The translations under genes were made by a program, and so were the position numbers. Source: Pseudarthrobacter sp. NIBRBAC000502772 (GTDB lineage: Bacteria; Actinomycetota; Actinomycetes; Actinomycetales; Micrococcaceae). Taken from it: a DNA stretch of 64,000 nt. Where the stretch lies: assembly GCF_006517235.1 (NCBI RefSeq), contig NZ_CP041188.1, positions 1,922,001 to 1,986,000 of the forward strand, in the 5' to 3' direction. Positions 63,345 through 64,000 of this stretch are shown piece after piece (the stretch's first letter is position 1; every line of letters begins with the position of its first letter). Under the pieces are notes generated by a model, which saw only the letters and a program-made list of their open reading frames with translations, ran no database searches and was not told the DNA's origin.

Positions 63345-64000
63345 GTGACAACGCCCTCTGACCAGCCTCCCCTGACCATCCTGATCGCCGCGGATACGTA
63401 TCCGCCCCACATCAACGGGGCCGCACAGTTCAGCTACCGTCTGGCCAACGGCATGAGCGGACGCGGCCACAACGTGCATGTGCTGGCTTGCCGGGCGGAC
63501 GACGGCGCGAGCTTCACCGAGTTCCGCTCCGAGGCCACCGTGCACCGGCTCCGTTCCCACGGGGTCTTCACCCACGAGTACTTCCGTATCTGCTTCCCCT
63601 GGGAAATCAAGAAGGAGATCGGCCTCCTTTTCGATCGGATCAAGCCCGATGTGGTGCACATCCAAAGCCACTACATGATCGGCGAGCACGTCCTCTACGA
63701 AGCGGCGAAGCGGGGCATAAGGATCGTGGCCACCAACCACTTCATGCCCGAGAACCTGAACCCGTTCCTGCCGTTCCCGCAGTGGTTCAAGAACATCATC
63801 GGCAAGATCTCCTGGAAGGACATGGGCAAGGTCATGGGCCAGGCCGACGTCGTCACCACGCCCACACCCCTGGCCGCCAAGGCCATGCACCAGCACGCTT
63901 TCCTGCACAAGGTACTGCCACTCTCCAACGGCATTGACTCCGCAGCCTATGAGCTGCAGCCCGGCGAAGTGATCGAACCGCACGCCCACCCAACAGTGGT
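63345..64000 (+). CDS. GT4-type glycosyltransferase (5' part, cut by window end)
   Basis: At least 218 residues, no stop before the window ends. GTG 63345 has AGGAG 8 nt upstream. The N-terminus LTILIAADTYPPHINGAAQFSYRLANGMSG.. is the first strand and Gly-rich loop of GT-B glycosyltransferases, and KPDVVHIQSH and TTPTPLAAK are typical later N-lobe strands. The NGID segment (PLSNGIDS) marks the domain junction as in GT4 enzymes. It could use a GDP- or UDP-sugar to glycosylate phosphoinositides or another lipid; this is inference from the lipid gene nearby. Confidence 0.9.
   Translation, partial: MTTPSDQPPLTILIAADTYPPHINGAAQFSYRLANGMSGRGHNVHVLACRADDGASFTEFRSEATVHRLRSHGVFTHEYFRICFPWEIKKEIGLLFDRIKPDVVHIQSHYMIGEHVLYEAAKRGIRIVATNHFMPENLNPFLPFPQWFKNIIGKISWKDMGKVMGQADVVTTPTPLAAKAMHQHAFLHKVLPLSNGIDSAAYELQPGEVIEPHAHPTV

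Overview
The window is 64 kb of GC-rich actinobacterial chromosome. Gene content and order (GatCAB, MoxR-DUF58-transglutaminase cluster, SAM-IV riboswitch with metX, dusB-dgt-dnaG, many leaderless GTG/ATG starts) suggest the family Micrococcaceae, most likely Arthrobacter or Pseudarthrobacter. This placement is inferred from recognised families, not from a database search. No prophage, insertion sequence or CRISPR array was seen.

Region 1 (1-19646) is one long, tightly coupled plus-strand operon. It encodes the 3' part of a large Ig-like/fibronectin-III surface protein, a MoxR ATPase, a DUF58 protein and a transglutaminase-like membrane protein that lacks the catalytic cysteine. These are followed by a zinc-ribbon/RDD/FHA membrane protein, a PP2C phosphatase, a second zinc-ribbon/FHA protein, a Ser/Thr kinase with an extracytoplasmic Fn3-like domain, a degenerate FHA/winged-helix protein, and a 1481-residue EssC-like FtsK/SpoIIIE ATPase with N-terminal beta-grasp-like and FHA domains. 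A small secreted Pro-rich protein closes the cluster. The set looks like a phosphorylation-controlled export or envelope-assembly machine related to type VII secretion. It is the best candidate here for an undescribed system.

Region 2 (19.8-31.5 kb) is mostly core metabolism: ligA, an inositol monophosphatase-family enzyme, a GNAT acetyltransferase, RidA, a citrate-type two-component system divergent from a CitMHS transporter, and gatCAB.

Region 3 (31.5-43.3 kb) is accessory metabolism: a DUF5666-like exported protein bracketed by two copies of a palindromic element, a LysR regulator divergent from tdh-kbl (threonine to glycine and acetyl-CoA), an FAD amine oxidoreductase, hutI, a DeoR regulator, a histidine phosphatase, a CPBP membrane protein and a VOC protein. 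A decayed metY remnant, whose start codon reads ACG, precedes a SAM-IV riboswitch and metX.

Region 4 (43.3-53.7 kb) holds a three-gene minus operon (SGNH hydrolase, AlkZ-like winged-helix protein, SHOCT protein), a carboxylesterase, an S4 protein, a YdcZ-type transporter, glyS, a tandem GNAT protein, a DUF1295/hydrolase pair and a YibE/F protein.

Region 5 (53.8-64 kb) carries dusB, dgt, dnaG, two identical tRNA-Asn genes with separate terminators, two small hypothetical genes, a Bcr/CflA-type MFS exporter, a holin-superfamily-like membrane protein, a CDP-alcohol phosphatidyltransferase, a DMT-family protein and a GT4 glycosyltransferase cut by the window end.

Three regulatory themes recur. 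At least nine genes have a -10-like hexamer ending exactly 6 nt before the start codon, the geometry of leaderless transcripts. A dispersed inverted repeat with arms CCCAACTGGGTCGCAG occurs three times, always at gene ends. Several other long palindromes separate convergent genes.
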